Below, one piece after another: positions 1 to 41,242 of a stretch of DNA of 64,000 nt. The translations under genes and the position numbers were made by a program. Under the pieces are notes generated by a model. The model had not been told where the DNA came from and did not search any database. It saw only the letters and a list, made by a program, of their open reading frames with translations. How positions within the stretch are numbered: the first letter of the stretch is position 1; every line of letters starts with the position of its first letter. Source of the DNA: Eleginops maclovinus (taxonomy: Eukaryota; Chordata; Actinopteri; Perciformes; Eleginopidae). The stretch is from NCBI RefSeq assembly GCF_036324505.1, contig NC_086360.1, forward strand, positions 10,582,793 through 10,646,792, read 5' to 3'.

Positions 1-480
1 AAACATTTGTCTTTAACTGTGTACATGTTGTGTTTGAAGACTGATAGGATTCAATACAACAAAATGACACAAAAACTGATTTTAAATTGTCGTTTTAGTC
101 AACACTGCCACCCAGTGGTGATTTGTGGAACACTACAGATCAACATGATCTCAAAAGATGGAAAGCTCCTACAAATCAAAGCACTCTCCCTATTCATTTG
201 TCTTTATCAGGGGTTAAAGAGGGGTACACAAATTAAACCAAAAAACAAGTAAGAGACAGAAATTAGTTAAAGAATGGACATTGTAAATACTGCTGTAGAA
301 GTGCAATGATGAAAAATAGTTAAATGTCATCTGGAAAAGCAGCATTAAAGACAAAGGTTTTAAGTCTCGATTTGAAAAGAACTCAGGGTTGATGTGTAGG
401 AAGTTTATTCCAGTTCTGCGGAGCATGACAAAATCAAGTATGAACTGAACTAAAAAATAAAGTTATAATAGTCAGTTAAA
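1..480. other. Non-coding AT-rich flank
   Basis: No reading frame here resembles a protein and no splice-like exon was found. It lies downstream of the minus-strand SLC16 gene. Nothing further is visible. Confidence 0.4.
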
Positions 481-499
481 TAAAAGTCAAAGATTTTTT

Positions 500-1075
500 T
501 GGATAGGTCAAATAATACTATGTTGAAGAAAGTCAATGTATGTTGCAATAAGTCATAGTATGAGGAAAAAAGTAATAGTATGTTAAAAAGCGGGAAAAAG
601 TTATTTAGTATTTTGAAAAATGTGAAACAAGGTTAAAGTATTTTGTCAAAAGTTAAATAAAAGGCATAGTACAGTATGTTGAAATGATTTATAGTATGTC
701 GAAAGAAGTGAAAAAAAGGAAAGTGTAGTAGGTCAAATAATTAGAAAAAATGTCAGTGTAGTATGTCGGAAAAAGTTGTAGTATAGAATGTTAAAAATAC
801 TGAGAAAAAGTAAAGGCATAGTATGTCAATGGTATAGTAAGTAAAAAAATGGCTATAGTATAGAAAGTCAAATAAGTGAAAAAAGGTTATAGTTTATTGA
901 AAAGAGTAAAAATAAGTTCATGCAAAACAAAGAAAAAAAAGCCATTGTACAGTATGTGGAAAAAAGTAAAGACATTATATGGTATAGTATGTCAAAAGAA
1001 GGCAAAGAATAGTATGTCGAAAATAAGAAAAAAAAGGTCCTAGTATGTCAAATAAAAAAAGTCAAATAAAGTCAG
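500..1075. repeat. Degenerate AT-rich tandem repeat (tagtatgtc-aaaaaagt units)
   Basis: A short motif close to 'agtatgtcaaaaaaagt' recurs many times with variable spacing (for example near 560, 695, 765, 820, 990 and 1045). The units are strongly diverged and biased to A on the plus strand. This looks like an old, decayed minisatellite. There is no coding potential. Confidence 0.6.
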
Positions 1076-1079
1076 ATTC

Positions 1080-1855
1080 ATTTTCTTTTGATCACCTAAT
1101 CATTTAAGCTCAAACCAAAAGTGCAAGGTCATTGTGAGGGCTGAAACTGACATGATTATGAGGTTACATAACGGGACTAACTCCTGAGCAATGATAGGAC
1201 AGACTCCTTAAAGCTACTACAAATATCCTGGTATCAGTTTCATGCTGTGAAGGGCAGCCCCTGTAGCAGAGTCCTCAGCTACACAAGATCTGTATTAAGC
1301 TTTGGCAACGTTAAGGCAAACATAGATGAAAATGTCAAGAAATGTGTTTTCATCATGAGTAAAGTGATTTATTTGTGTGGAAAAGACATGGTAACATGAG
1401 AACTATTAAATTATAAATTGAGAGACAACACCTTTAAAAGTGAGGAACCAGAAGTCATTGATTAAATTGGATATAATCTGTTAAAAACCTTTCCGAGATG
1501 AATTGGCTTTAAAAGGTTAATTTTTCCAGTATGGGTTAGTATTAGAGTGCATCAGGACTAAAACAAGTTATCTGGATCTCAAGATATCAAAATCATTAAG
1601 AATTTCCAATCATTCCTGCAAGTCACAAGCTAAACCATAACCTGTGCAACAAAATAAGCCCTTCATGATCTTTACAGAGAAAGGCAACACTTAGGTTACA
1701 CACAGAGTTATTTACAGCTAGGTGCCATGGCTCCCCACTGTAGCAACAGTAAAATGTCAAAGGATCACTGAAGTGATGTTTTTTATTGTCAAATAAACCC
1801 TTGAAAAACACAAAACCCAGTTATTACATTTCTGTTAAATAGTCAAAATAAGCAT
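1080..1855. other. Non-coding flank of the SLC16 gene
   Basis: Short ORFs only, none with recognisable similarity or codon structure. It may include part of the 3' UTR of the minus-strand SLC16 gene; reverse-complement AATAAA signals occur near 1366 and 1781, but I cannot choose a polyadenylation site. Confidence 0.35.
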
Positions 1856-1859
1856 TTTA

Positions 1860-2035
1860 ATTTTTGCTGTTATGGCCAAAATGGCTTTTGAGGTCACAGT
1901 AACCTTGACCTTTGACCACCATGAACCCATCAGTTTGTGGTGGTTGTTTGAGGAAATTCTGAAGAATTTTCCTGACGGGGCTCTTGAGATATTGCTTTCC
2001 TGAGAATGGGAGGGACGGATATAAAACCCCAAAAC
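1860..2035. repeat. Dispersed teleost repeat fragment
   Basis: The stretch has the phrase order 'gtcacagtaaccttgacc', 'tttgaccacc', 'ttcttgagatat'-like, then 'gagaatgggagggacgg'. I recognise this order as a very common interspersed repeat of perch-like fishes. The copy is diverged. Family assignment is from memory of the motif only. Confidence 0.45.
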
Positions 2036-2458
2036 ATCATGTATCTGACTGACAGTTGGCCAATGGTGTGGAGGTTTAAAAAGGAGAAAGCATTTGCTTT
2101 AGCATTTGTTCACAGACCTCAACAGCCAACGAGTCGAGCATGAGGCATTGGGAATGTTCACTAGGAAAAATATAAAATTGTTAAAACTTAAATAAAATAA
2201 ATAGGTACTTTACTTAAAAACAATTCTGTCATGCAAAGGTTAAAAGAAAGTAAAGTTTATATTTAATTCTAAAAGTTGTATCAGGGTTTATGATGGATAT
2301 GTACTTTAGATTGTTAATTGGCAGTGAGAGGCTGCAGGGACGGATAGGGTTAATAACCTAACGCTGCTATAACGTCAGAGCAGGTCGTGACTAAATAATG
2401 ACGAGTCTTTCTGACACCTCAGGCTCAGGACGAAGTAACAAACCAAGAAAAACAAGCC

Positions 2459-2640
2459 TCAGTTGACCTTTTCTGCCTCTGAGATGTCCTGGGTGTATGA
2501 CCTTTGATCTTCAGCCTCGATGCACTTATTTTTCTGAAGAATGCGGTCCACCAGAACGACAAACACGGCTGAAGAAATGATGCAAGCACCCGAAAGGTAG
2601 AAGGCAGAGCTGTAGTCTTTTGTTTGGTCTACCAGCCAGC
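2459..2640 (-). CDS. SLC16-like exon 4 (TM12 and C-terminus)
   Basis: It begins GWLVDQTKDYSSAFYLSG, encodes the last span and a short acidic tail ending in EAEKVN, with stop TGA at 2459-2461. No ORF over 60 aa marks it; it was found by continuing the splice phase from exon 3. Confidence 0.85.
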
Positions 2641-4510
2641 CTGCACAAGAAACACAAAAAACAAGGAACAGAAGATCAGTGTGTGCTAGTGCTGATTAAT
2701 AAATGAAGACTTAACTATTAATTAGAAAAAAGAAAATTAAAATACTGTTAAATGTTAAATACAATGATTTTATGTTAATTAAGAAACGCTGGGAAACGAT
2801 TGTTTACAGCCCTGCCCCTGTGACGCTTCAGTTAGGCACAGTGATGCATACAGTGTAATTGCAGCAGCATGACACATGCTATCAATGACAATTTTTTTCA
2901 GATTTTTGTGCACCTAAATATTGCACTGGAGTAAAGTTTTTGACCTCATGCTGTGTGAAATGTTAGGGCACCATATTTCGTCCCATCCTATAGATCTTCT
3001 CGAGATAATCCGACATCTTGCATGATAACATTAGATCATTAAGCAGGTAGTTACACAAACTGCTCACCTGCAGCAGGTGGACCTATGAAGCCCCCGATGC
3101 TCCTAAAAAGCATAAAGAGCCCAAGTCCGTTGTCAAAGCCCTCCAGGGATACAATGTCCACAATGGAGGTGACATGAATCGCCACCACGCAGCCGAACAG
3201 GAACCCATAGAGAGAGACGAAGACAATGAGTACCCAGTAGTTTTGGTTGATGGGCAGCAGCATTAGCACCACCCCGAGCAGAGTGACCACCATGGTGAGC
3301 AGCTGCAGGTTCCTAACCAGACGCATGTTGGCGAACCAACCGCAGAGGAGCCTCCCTGCCAGGTCTGCTAATGCCAGGATAGAGAGGATGAATGCTGGCC
3401 AGTACTCATCCATCCCTAAACTGTTAGCAAAGGGCACTAGAAAGAGAGGTGGGATGAAAAACCCTGCCGCCGCAAAAATGGCAAACAGGATGTAGAGCAG
3501 TAGTTCAGGTTTTCTCAGCAGGGAGAACTGGAAGATGACCTTCCTCTTTGGAGGGAGCTCAGCGGCATCACCTTCTAGATTGTCTTCTTTTTCCTGTATT
3601 GGGCTCTGGGTGCCCTCCAGCGGTCTCATGAGGGCGCCGCAGACACACAGGTTGAGCTGGAGGCCTCCGATGATGAGCAGCGCCCCCTGCCAGCTGTACC
3701 TCTCGATCAGCCACAGGAAGAAGGGGCTGAACAGGAAGGCAAAGACACACTCTCCTGAGCTTGCGATGCCGTAGGCAATGGGACGCCACTTTACAAAGTA
3801 GTGGCTCACCATGCTGTTGGCAGGGATCCAGGCGAAGCAAATGCCCAGTCCTGGAAACAAAAGATGGAAACCTTAGCTAATGACCTCTCATATTTATCTC
3901 GATACCCCTTTGAGGTGTCCCAACCCTAACATTGCTGCCCACTGCATTTATGGATGATGTGCCATGACAAAATGACACATCAAGCATCTGATTGGTTTGT
4001 AGATTTAAGTTTGGTGTTCCCCTGACTAAGACTGACCAACACAGTAAGTGAAAAGAGTGTACATGCTTTCCGAGTATGTTACCTTGCATGATGCCCATGC
4101 TGAGGTAGAGCCACGGCAGACTGAGGTCCAGAGAGGCCAGCAACATCCCAGAGGCAGACAGCAGACCTCCTACCATGATGACCACCCTCTGAGAAAAACG
4201 TAGGGTGAGCACACTGGCCACTGGAGCTGAGAAGGAAATTATAAACAACACTGTAAGAACAATCTTCTAAAAAGAGTTTGGAAAAAAACGAAGGACTGAG
4301 AACTATGTCTTTACCTCCTAGGTGAAACATGCCGATTGTAGTGGAGGTGACCCATGAGGTAGTGCTGGTCAGGACTTGAAAGTGACTCTGGATGTCGAGG
4401 AAGAAAAGGCCGAAGTTCTTGAGAACGGCAGCAGTGAGGCCCATGATAAAAAAGGCAGATATGACCACAATCCATCCGTAACCCCCGTCAGGAGGTCTCC
4501 TGGAGTTCAT
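2459..4510 (-). CDS. SLC16 / monocarboxylate transporter-like protein (whole gene)
   Basis: Four coding exons (4315-4510, 4083-4226, 3068-3850, 2459-2640) join in frame to 1305 nt, 434 residues plus stop, within the usual 420-510 range of SLC16 proteins. All junctions are GT/AG. The N-terminus has the family signature PPDGGYGWIVV ahead of the first membrane span. The third exon has the second family signature region (YFVKWRPIAYGIASSGE). Hydrophobic segments fit the 12-span major facilitator fold, with the usual long charged loop after span 6 (EEKEDNLEGDAAELPPKRK). SLC16 members carry lactate, ketone bodies, amino acids, thyroid hormone or creatine across the plasma membrane; the substrate cannot be read here. 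From memory the sequence looks closest to the MCT6/MCT7 branch, but I do not assign a paralogue. The gene lies about 2.6 kb downstream of jak2 on the same strand. Confidence 0.88.
3068..3850 (-). CDS. SLC16-like exon 3 (most membrane spans)
   Basis: 783 nt, the large exon typical of SLC16 genes. It runs from GLGICFAWIP to GGFIGPPAAG and carries spans 4-11 and the central cytoplasmic loop. It includes the conserved arginine in LADLAGRLLCGW of span 8, a position important for substrate handling in studied MCTs. Confidence 0.87.
4083..4226 (-). CDS. SLC16-like exon 2
   Basis: 144 nt, entered in phase 1 and left in phase 1. It encodes the A-loop region (TLRFSQRVVIMVGGLL) and membrane spans 3-4, as in other MCTs. 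Confidence 0.85.
4315..4510 (-). CDS. SLC16-like exon 1 (start codon, TM1)
   Basis: The ATG is at 4508-4510 and the donor GT at 4313-4314. It encodes the MCT signature PPDGGYGW at the start of span 1 and continues to TTIGMFHLG. No better upstream in-frame ATG was seen. Confidence 0.85.
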
Positions 4511-6495
4511 CTTCAGCGCCTCACTGCAGGCCGCTCCGCTGTCTGTGCTAAACGGTTAGTCCAACAATCAGATAAACTCAAGGGTTCGGTGATGTAAATT
4601 GGCATGCAAAACGCACAAGAACTAGCAGCAGTTAGAAACTCTGTCAAGCAGATTGATCACACAGGACCTGTTAAACATAATAATTTTGTTCTCATTTCAA
4701 ATTAGAAGAAAAAGTACTAAAAGTAGAAGAACTGGCCATTCAGTAAAATGTCCCATGTGACTGTTATATTGTCATACAGTTTATAACATTATTAGATTAA
4801 AAAAGTTTAAATTAAACTGATACGTTGAAATATGAGGGGTTTTTTTTAAGGCACCAAACCAAAATTGTTGGGAACTAGTCACATTTTACTATAGCTGTAG
4901 GATAACTTGAGTGGAATAAAGAGAGAAGTAGTAAAACATTTCGCCAAATTAAATTAAATAATAATAAAATGGTTGGCTTACAAAAATAATGCACAAAGTC
5001 TCAAACAAAGGATGTTCAAATATCTCACCTTTTTAACCCCACTACAGAACCACTGCTGGAATCCTAAGCATGTTGCAGGTTCAAACACGGTTACAGCACC
5101 GTGAAGTCTTCAAGCACAGCTGACTTTAAAATCTCCCTGCGCTCTTATTCTGAAGTTTAAAGTAATCCCGTGAAAACAACAGACCTAGGCGTCTGTAACC
5201 CTGATGATGTTTGAGATATAATTGAACCTTTTCTTCAACCTCTATTAAGTCCCAACACGCTCCCCTTACGACCATCTTGGGGACTCTTTCAAACGGCTGT
5301 AAACTATATCATAATTAACTTACCCGACGTGCACCGGTTAAATGTCACCGGTTTAGGAAAAGCATACTGCTGTGGGAGAAGCTGCATTAAATGCGCAGCA
5401 TACGCAACATCCGGGTTTCAAAATAAAGTCTAAATCTTGATACAGGCCAAACTGCTCAAAGACATAATATTCCTTTGAATAGTAAAACACACATTGGAAA
5501 CGGCCTGGCTACAGTTAATAGTACTACAATAACAGCATTTCAAACGAGGCTAATGAACTATGCCTTTGAACATTTTAAATTATGGTAATTATCCTTTTAC
5601 TAAGTTTACGGACATTGATCTTTCTCATGCTTTTTGCCAAATATCCTACACACTTTGGACAGATCTGAGTTTTACTTTTTTTGCCACCCATAGTGGTATT
5701 TTTTTTGTATTATTTAGAAATGTGAGCAACTGAATTTTCTGTAAATGCCCCTTTATGGTCTTTTAAATTGAACTCTAAAAGGGTTACATAAGGACATCTG
5801 AATGACATTCTTCCATGCCACCTTAAAATCCCAGGGCTCTGTTAGTGCACCTGCACATAAGGTGAGGTTAGTACATGTTGTACCATGCCAGTGTCTGCAT
5901 GGAGTAAACAACTTCAAAGATGTTACAGTGTCCTCTGGACTACAGCTGAAGTTACACACATCTGTTTCACTTGAAATAAATCAAATGCTTTTCGAATAGG
6001 TAATAGTTTGCATCTTTTAAAGATGCTACACTCAACATACTGGATACATTAAAATGTGTGGCAGTACATGAGTGCTACACCATCTGCATGTGTATCGATA
6101 AATGTACAGAAAAATCCCTTAATTCAAACCCATTCTGTAAACTGTGATATTGTAATTTTTCCCCTTAAATTGTATGGTGTACACTTTTCCATTTTAACAT
6201 TAATTGATGCTGCAAAAAATGAGTTTCAAAGCAATACATCACAAGAATTGACTTCACAGATATAAATTGAATTAATCTGTTCTTTAATTTTCACACCACC
6301 TCTTACAATGAAAACAAAACAAAAACAGATTTGTAATCACCTTTGTCTGTACTTCATTTGAACTGACATCTTGCTGGGAGCTTAAATATAGTATTAACTA
6401 TATTTCATTTTATAAAATTATAAAATTTTTCTGGACATATGTACACAATTATACTGTAGGTACAGTATATACACACATGCATAGAAAACAACTTG
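4511..6495. other. Intergenic / SLC16 5' region
   Basis: No coding exon seen. The SLC16 promoter and any non-coding first exon must lie here. The stretch around 5280-5420 is less AT-rich with several CpG dinucleotides and is the best promoter candidate. The interval past about 5500 leads toward the jak2 3' end and shows nothing else. Confidence 0.35.
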
Positions 6496-6629
6496 GTTCT
6501 ATTAGACCATTTCTCTTCAGGTGACGGGAAAGGGGAGGGTGAGAGCTAGCCCTGCTAGCTATTTATATGGACAAGAAACACATCAATCTCTCTCTCTTAC
6601 ACAGACACACCCAGACACACAAACACACA

Positions 6630-6742
<113 letters not shown>

Positions 6743-7124
6743 TTGTTTGACACAAGCATCTCTAGCTTTAGGCCTGGCAATAGTCTACTCAGTCTCCACA
6801 AACTTTTTTTTTTTTAAACACTTAAATCTGACCAACATTATCTTCAACAGTACTTTGAACATTTCCATTCTGCTGCTAGCCACAATGGCTCTCCACTTTA
6901 GAAATGGGGATGGAGGGCCTTGCTTAAAGGCACCTTGGCAGTAGTTTTTGAGCTGGTCCTAGTTTCGAATCGCAACTCTTCCAGTCACAAGCTGCTTTAC
7001 CACATGCTGGCACTCAGCAGGAGGAGGACCTCATCATGGCCTTTGTCCCTTTGCCACAAACATGGCAACAATGTTAAGAGTGACTCGGTTGTAGAGGAGC
7101 GGGCACTTTGGGTGATTTGTCAGT

Positions 7125-32554
<25,430 letters not shown>

Positions 32555-32695
32555 CAACAACAAGCAACCTGAAATTAGATAAATGTAAAATGCCATCAGA
32601 AATAATAAAGGTTCTTTTTTTTTTTTTGTTATGTATAGTATGATGAGTTTATCACTCTGCCCAGCCAAGTCATATGTTCTCAACTGTTGCATTAA

Positions 32696-32755
32696 CTGTT
32701 ATTGAAAGTCCAGCAGTACATAAAGCTGTTATTGAAAGTCCAGCAGTACATAAAG
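32696..32755. repeat. Two-copy 30-bp tandem duplication
   Basis: The 30-mer beginning ctgttattgaaagtccagca occurs twice head to tail without mismatch, in jak2 intron 1. Confidence 0.9.
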
Positions 32756-32759
32756 TAGC

Positions 32760-34774
32760 AGTGCAGAGGAATCTATTTCTGGAATAAGATCATTAAATCT
32801 GTAAATCTAAATCAAAAATAAGACGACTGTGAGAGTTATAAAATACTCCACTGAAAATTACCATTGAGATTTTTTTCAGCCCAGTTGCATCACATTTATC
32901 AAGTTTCAAATTCATAATTTTCCAAAAATGACTTAGATTTTAATGGACAAGAATCTATATACAATTCTTACTGGGAAATGTAAACATTAGTACTTTGGCA
33001 GAATAATCTAAACAGCTGCTTTGTACAGAGACAGTATTTTTAAACTGAGGGCTGAATTTGTGTTCCATTTTTTCCGTGAACATAATACATAGTCAACACA
33101 GAGGTTGGGTTTATAATATGCAACAAGGCCAAAAAGCATCATTGCTTGGATTAAAACAAGTCAGCCTGATTTGCATTGAATATTAAAACTAAAAAAAGAT
33201 CAGTATTACAAATGTGAAATGAAATGAAAATGTAAATGACTGCAATATGGTGTGTTTGGAATGAAATAGGCATGTATTAGTAAGGAGGAGACCCTAACAG
33301 TTAAAGTAAATCCTAGTAAGTAAGACTTTTGTTAGTAAAACAATTTATTCTAATAAAAAGTTGACAGCACTGACTGATAAATCATTTTCAATTATCGCAA
33401 AAAAGAAAAGAAAACCGTCCTGTGAAAGTGAACTATATAATTTATAAAAGAGAAAGTTTAACAAACAGTGACAAGCTTAGAGAAAGTACACATCAAAAGA
33501 GGGAAAAAATATATTAACAAATATATATATAAATAAAAGACACTAAACACTTAGCCAGAAGTCACCAAGCAGTCTATGTTAACTCTGAACAATCTTGTGT
33601 TTCTATGGCAAAGGGCCAAACTTTTTTTCCCCCCCAGGTTTCTTCATGTTTCATAAAATAATGGTAAAATGAAAACAGAAAGATCATTTCCCAGGTTTAG
33701 ATGTGCAACGCTGCAGCAATAATCGCTGCCAGAGGTTACCTCTCAAAAAGCTTAGGTGATGAATAGGTAAGACAATTATTAATCATGCTAAATTCAAATC
33801 AATCTGTAGATTTGTTTACATTTTGAAATTGGAAAGCTTTAAACTAAAAATGCCATTGGTGAAAATGATTATTGTCATTATGAATTACTTAAATGACATA
33901 TCCATTTGGGGTGCAGTAGAAAATTACAGAAAATAGTCTTAAATACCGATCATAATTTCTCAGATCGATGAAGATATTCAATTCAGAAAAAAAAAGAGAA
34001 AACGGAGAAAAGCACAAAATCCTTACATTTGAGGAACGGAAAAGAGACTTCGCAATTTTCTGTCAAACTCCTTCTTTCAGGCTCTAATTGATTCAGTACT
34101 ATATGGTCAGTGAGCACAGAAACACTACACTTAAAAATCCAACATGCTGTTTTAAGGAATGACATTTCCAAAACTGAGAGGTGTGAAAGAGGACATGCCA
34201 CATACAACAATACAATCAGTGTTGTCTCTTCACTTCTGCAAAACACACAATGGAATCCTAGCATTAAACATTTTAGAGGGTCGACACACTAAATGTGTCC
34301 AGTTAAGCTTTGAAATTACCATTATTCTGAATTCAGTAGCACAAAATAGGGCTAACATAGATTAAATCTGGGTTATTACAAGACTGTGAATAATGCAGAA
34401 CTAAAGAAGCACATGCAACAGTTTCTGGTTGCTGTTACAAGTTCAGTGCTCACTTTAGGGTTATGTAATATTGCAAAATCCATAATCGACAATCTCAACA
34501 GATCACATCCAGTCCAGTATTAGAAACTTAGCTGCAGAACAAACTCACCAAGGCCTTGATATGGAGTGCTACCGTTAGCTATAGCTTAAATAGATTAACC
34601 TAACGCTAGTAGCCCTACTGACCCACCTCTGTGTATGAGTTAGCTACCACAAAAACAAGTGCATGCAAATATCATTTAGCGACTAAATCAACTCACGACA
34701 GAGGCTTACTTTCGTGCACTGTAATAACGCAGATATAAGCTGTCAGAGAATAACAAATGAGTGTAAACACTTAC
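32760..34774 (-). other. jak2 intron 1
   Basis: AT-rich, no exon or classified repeat seen. Confidence 0.6.
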
Positions 34775-34880
34775 TTTGGTGGATGAGCCAGGCGTGCAGC
34801 TAGCTGTGTTGCTGCTAGCTTCCTAGGCCAGCACTGCAGCCAGGACTAGCGAGACTTTGACAGCTACGGCCAGACACCGC
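34775..34880 (-). other. jak2: Probable jak2 non-coding first exon
   Basis: A strong donor (ccaaa|gtaagtgtt, GT at 34773-34774) faces the acceptor of the first coding exon. The sequence behind it is balanced in composition and free of repeats. The 5' end is not defined; 34880 is a guess. The promoter would lie at about 34880-35100; no CpG island is evident. Confidence 0.45.
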
Positions 34881-35099
34881 TGCTTCTTTAAAACCAGTAT
34901 TCACAATGAAGCCCTAACAAAACGACCTGTTTTGAAAGATTAATCCATTTGGAAATGTTCTTATTACCATGTGGCATTCAGCCGGCTAACGTGCTGCATG
35001 AACTACCTCTGGTCAGCTCAGTGTTACCCATCTCACTCCGGAGGAACTTTAGCCGTCTATCTTGTCAATCTTATAACTTAAGCTAATGCTAGCTAGAAC

Positions 35100-37953
<2,854 letters not shown>

Positions 37954-38029
37954 CAGGAGCAGGAGTCTGTTCTGCTCCAACACTTTACCCCTCTAGTGGA
38001 TCTGAAACAGCATCACAGCCGGGGTGGCC

Positions 38030-38230
38030 CTAGGCGGAGAGAGAGATGGAGGAGAAAAAAATGAGACAATAAGAAGGCGGGAGGCAGGAGAAGGGAGGGG
38101 AGGGAGGAAACGAAAGCAAGGGAGGCAGAAAGAGGAAGAAGAACAAGTGGAGGAACCGAAAAAAAGAGCAGAAGACAAAACAAGGGTGGGGCTGTGGAAG
38201 AAAGGGAAGTGAGGAAGGAGGATGACTTGA
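38030..38230. repeat. Polypurine (G/A) tract
   Basis: About 200 bp made almost only of A and G on the plus strand (gagagagatggaggagaaaa and similar), just downstream of the CA array. Confidence 0.75.
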
Positions 38231-39322
38231 AGAGAGAGCAGCAGGAATATATGTTATTAACGTAGATTATTATTCACCTCTTTTATTGTTATTGGTTGTT
38301 GATGTTGTCTTTTTCATATTTATCTGATACCTTTGATAATTTATATTCCAACAACATTCAAAGAACTTTACCGGAGCAATACTTAAATCCTCATATTCTG
38401 CCATGTTGTTATAATTTAAAAGGAAGACATCATGGCACATTTTAGAAATTTCCGATGTATTTTATAAATGACTATTTAATTGAACTATCTCTGGAAAATG
38501 AGTTTATTTATGTGTACCCCTTTGTTTATATGTTGTCCACTATGGATTTGTTATCAGAACCAATGCATTCAGAATTTGACAATTCAGTTTTTTTCTCTAA
38601 CAAGTTGTGGTTTAGGCTTTCAACCGGCATTCCTTCTTTATGCTGAACTAAACCACTTGCCTCCTGGCTTTAACACCATGCTTAACACACATACACAGGT
38701 TGTAATCATTCATTACACTGTCAGCAAGAAAGAGAATTAAATCATTTTTCAAAGGGTCAAACTATCCCTTTGTAAAGAAATATCAAATAATTGCATTAAT
38801 TTAATATATCATTGTTTGGCATCTTGAATGGCACTTTTGATGTAATGCAAACCTACTGTATGGACTGTACAATAAACTGTTTGTAAGAGAGTTGGCGCAA
38901 AGTTAGGATATTCCCTATCTTAACAATGTGCCAAATACCTGAACAATCATTTTTAAAATATACTTTTCTTACATTGTGATCTCAGACACCACTTACCAAA
39001 CTTGGCGTCTAAAGATTAACCACTAGATGGAGCTATAAGAACACAACATTAACTGAAAGGAAAACCAAGACAGGAGTACATAAATTAAAAAATAGAGTTA
39101 GAAAAACAGAGTGAAGAGAGGGGGAAATAAATAACAGTGGTGTGATGGAAATGTTTTTTTCTCCCTGGTGATTTGAACAGTCTCCAAAGGCTTTCCATGC
39201 CTGCAACTCACCACCTGCGCAACACACATACACAACACATAATACCATGTGAACTTAGAAAAGTAATTACCTGGCAACAATATAAGACAAAATAATCATA
39301 AAGTATGGACTTGGACTTCATC
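38231..39322. other. Intergenic, no feature seen
   Basis: AT-rich sequence without convincing coding potential. Confidence 0.45.
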
Positions 39323-39325
39323 TTA

Positions 39326-39914
39326 AGGCCCTGACACACCAAGCATATGGTCGACTGTCGGTCAGTGTTGGGCCATCGGTGAGCATCTGTAGCCCTAGTT
39401 TTTGTGGTATGACCCTCACAGTCAGCACTTTTTGTCCTGGCCAACTGGCAGACTGTCAGAAAAAGCAAACACTCTGATTGGAAGTTCAGCTTAATCCAAT
39501 CGTTGCCCTGAAAACAAAACTAGGAAAGCAAGCAAAGAAAATAAGCAACTAAAGTCGTGAGGGTTCACACAGAGTATGTGTCCTAATAGCTTACACAGAT
39601 ACTTTCACAATAACATGGCAGAGTGAAGTTCATCTGCAAGTTAGTATGGTGTTAAAATGTTTGGCAAATGCTGCTTTGTTTTTATGCACATTCATTTCAT
39701 TTCATGTATGTCATACCTTTCTAATTTCCCATTTGAATGACAATGAAAGATTACTGCATCCTGCAGGTACAGAACATGCTGGTTGGCTGTTAGCTATAGT
39801 GTTTGTGGTATGTTCATATGCACCTTTTTGGCCAAGTAACAGACAATGTGGGACAATCCAACAGTCGCCACGGTAATCACTAGCTCTAGATATCTGTTTG
39901 ATGAGTCAGGGCCT
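39326..39914. mobile_element. Harbinger-like MITE (589 bp)
   Basis: Ends aggccctgacacaccaag and, reverse complemented, aggccctgactcatcaaa. TTA flanks both sides (39323-39325, 39915-39917), the TWA duplication of PIF/Harbinger. No transposase. Confidence 0.75.
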
Positions 39915-40122
39915 TTATCTCTTAATGTTTACCTATCTCGCTGTAAGATAAAAACACAAACACATTTGTACTATTCATGTGATGACCTTGACTTCGGTCT
40001 ACCTTACTTGCATCAAATTTGATTGTTTACCCTAAAACTCAAGCATTTCGAAATGTACGCCAATGCTTTGATCAAAGTTTAAATTATTTCAACTTTGACA
40101 TTGGTTGCCGCTGACTTTTTAA

Positions 40123-40717
40123 AGGTCTCCTACTATGCTCTTGCATAAATTATTATTAGCCGCCCACAAGGCAGCCTCTCGGGAATTACGTCACGCAACA
40201 AAGTACCGTAGACTTCTGTGCAAAGCGCCAGTCAATTTAAGTACACGCTTAATGGTCCCATGAAAAACAGTGAAAACCGGACATTTTCATGAATTTATAA
40301 ACCCCCCCCCCTGGACGCAGGATGTAAAGTGCCTTGTCCTGGCAAAAGAGGACGTTTGGTCACCCTAATATACAACAGCTCTAAGTCCCTCCTGCAGACA
40401 TCCTGGACAGAGACACAGAGGTGCAGCAGAGGGGATTCAGCTCTCGACTGTATATTGCGGACGATAGGTTGAGACGTGTCACGTGGGTGGGACGTTGCCA
40501 GGAGTTCAATGTAAAGCCAGCCCAAATTTCCGATATGACATCATATCGGCAGAAAATCTGGATCAGCTCGTTTGTACCCCCGTTTTTAGAGATGTGGGTA
40601 AGGAGGAAAAGAGAGAGGGTTGTATGTTCTGACACTTTGTGAGTCTCCTTACACACCGAGGACACATATTTACGAATAAAAGACAGCAAAAAGTGCATTT
40701 TGCATAATAGGGGACCT
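40123..40717. mobile_element. TTAA-flanked MITE (595 bp)
   Basis: Left aggtctcctactatgc and right, reverse complemented, aggtcccctattatgc form the inverted repeat. TTAA lies on both sides (40119-40122, 40718-40721), the target of piggyBac-type and some other superfamilies. No transposase. Confidence 0.7.
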
Positions 40718-41242
40718 TTAAAGGCCAATCAAAAGATAACAGCTGGTCGCGGTGAGCAGAGAGAACATTTACTGTCATGTAAGAGGCTTGAACGCGTTAA
40801 CAACAAAAAGGTCCTCACTGAGGTAGAAGTACAAAAACACACATGTAGATACACACGATCCTTGGTACCTGAAACAACCCAGTTGGGCGAGCTGGGAGAC
40901 ACAATTATGAGTATCTACCTTCCTTACCTTCTATCTGCCAACCGATCAAATTGAATTATGATTATCATATTAGCGATAAGCTACTTAAAGCACTTTTGTA
41001 TAACTTTTTATTTTTATCCTCAGACTGTTTTCTCTTACTTCTTCCTACACCAATATCTGTTTCTCTGTGCTCTGCTGCTTTATCTCTTTCTATATATAAT
41101 ATCTGTCTGTCTCACTTGCTCTTTCTGTGCTTCCAGAATAAAAGCTCCCAAACCTTCACTGCATCTCGGATTTTACTTGGAAATGTCGTATTATAGTTGA
41201 TCTTATCCATCACAGTCATGCCAGAGCTGCATTTGAAATCTT

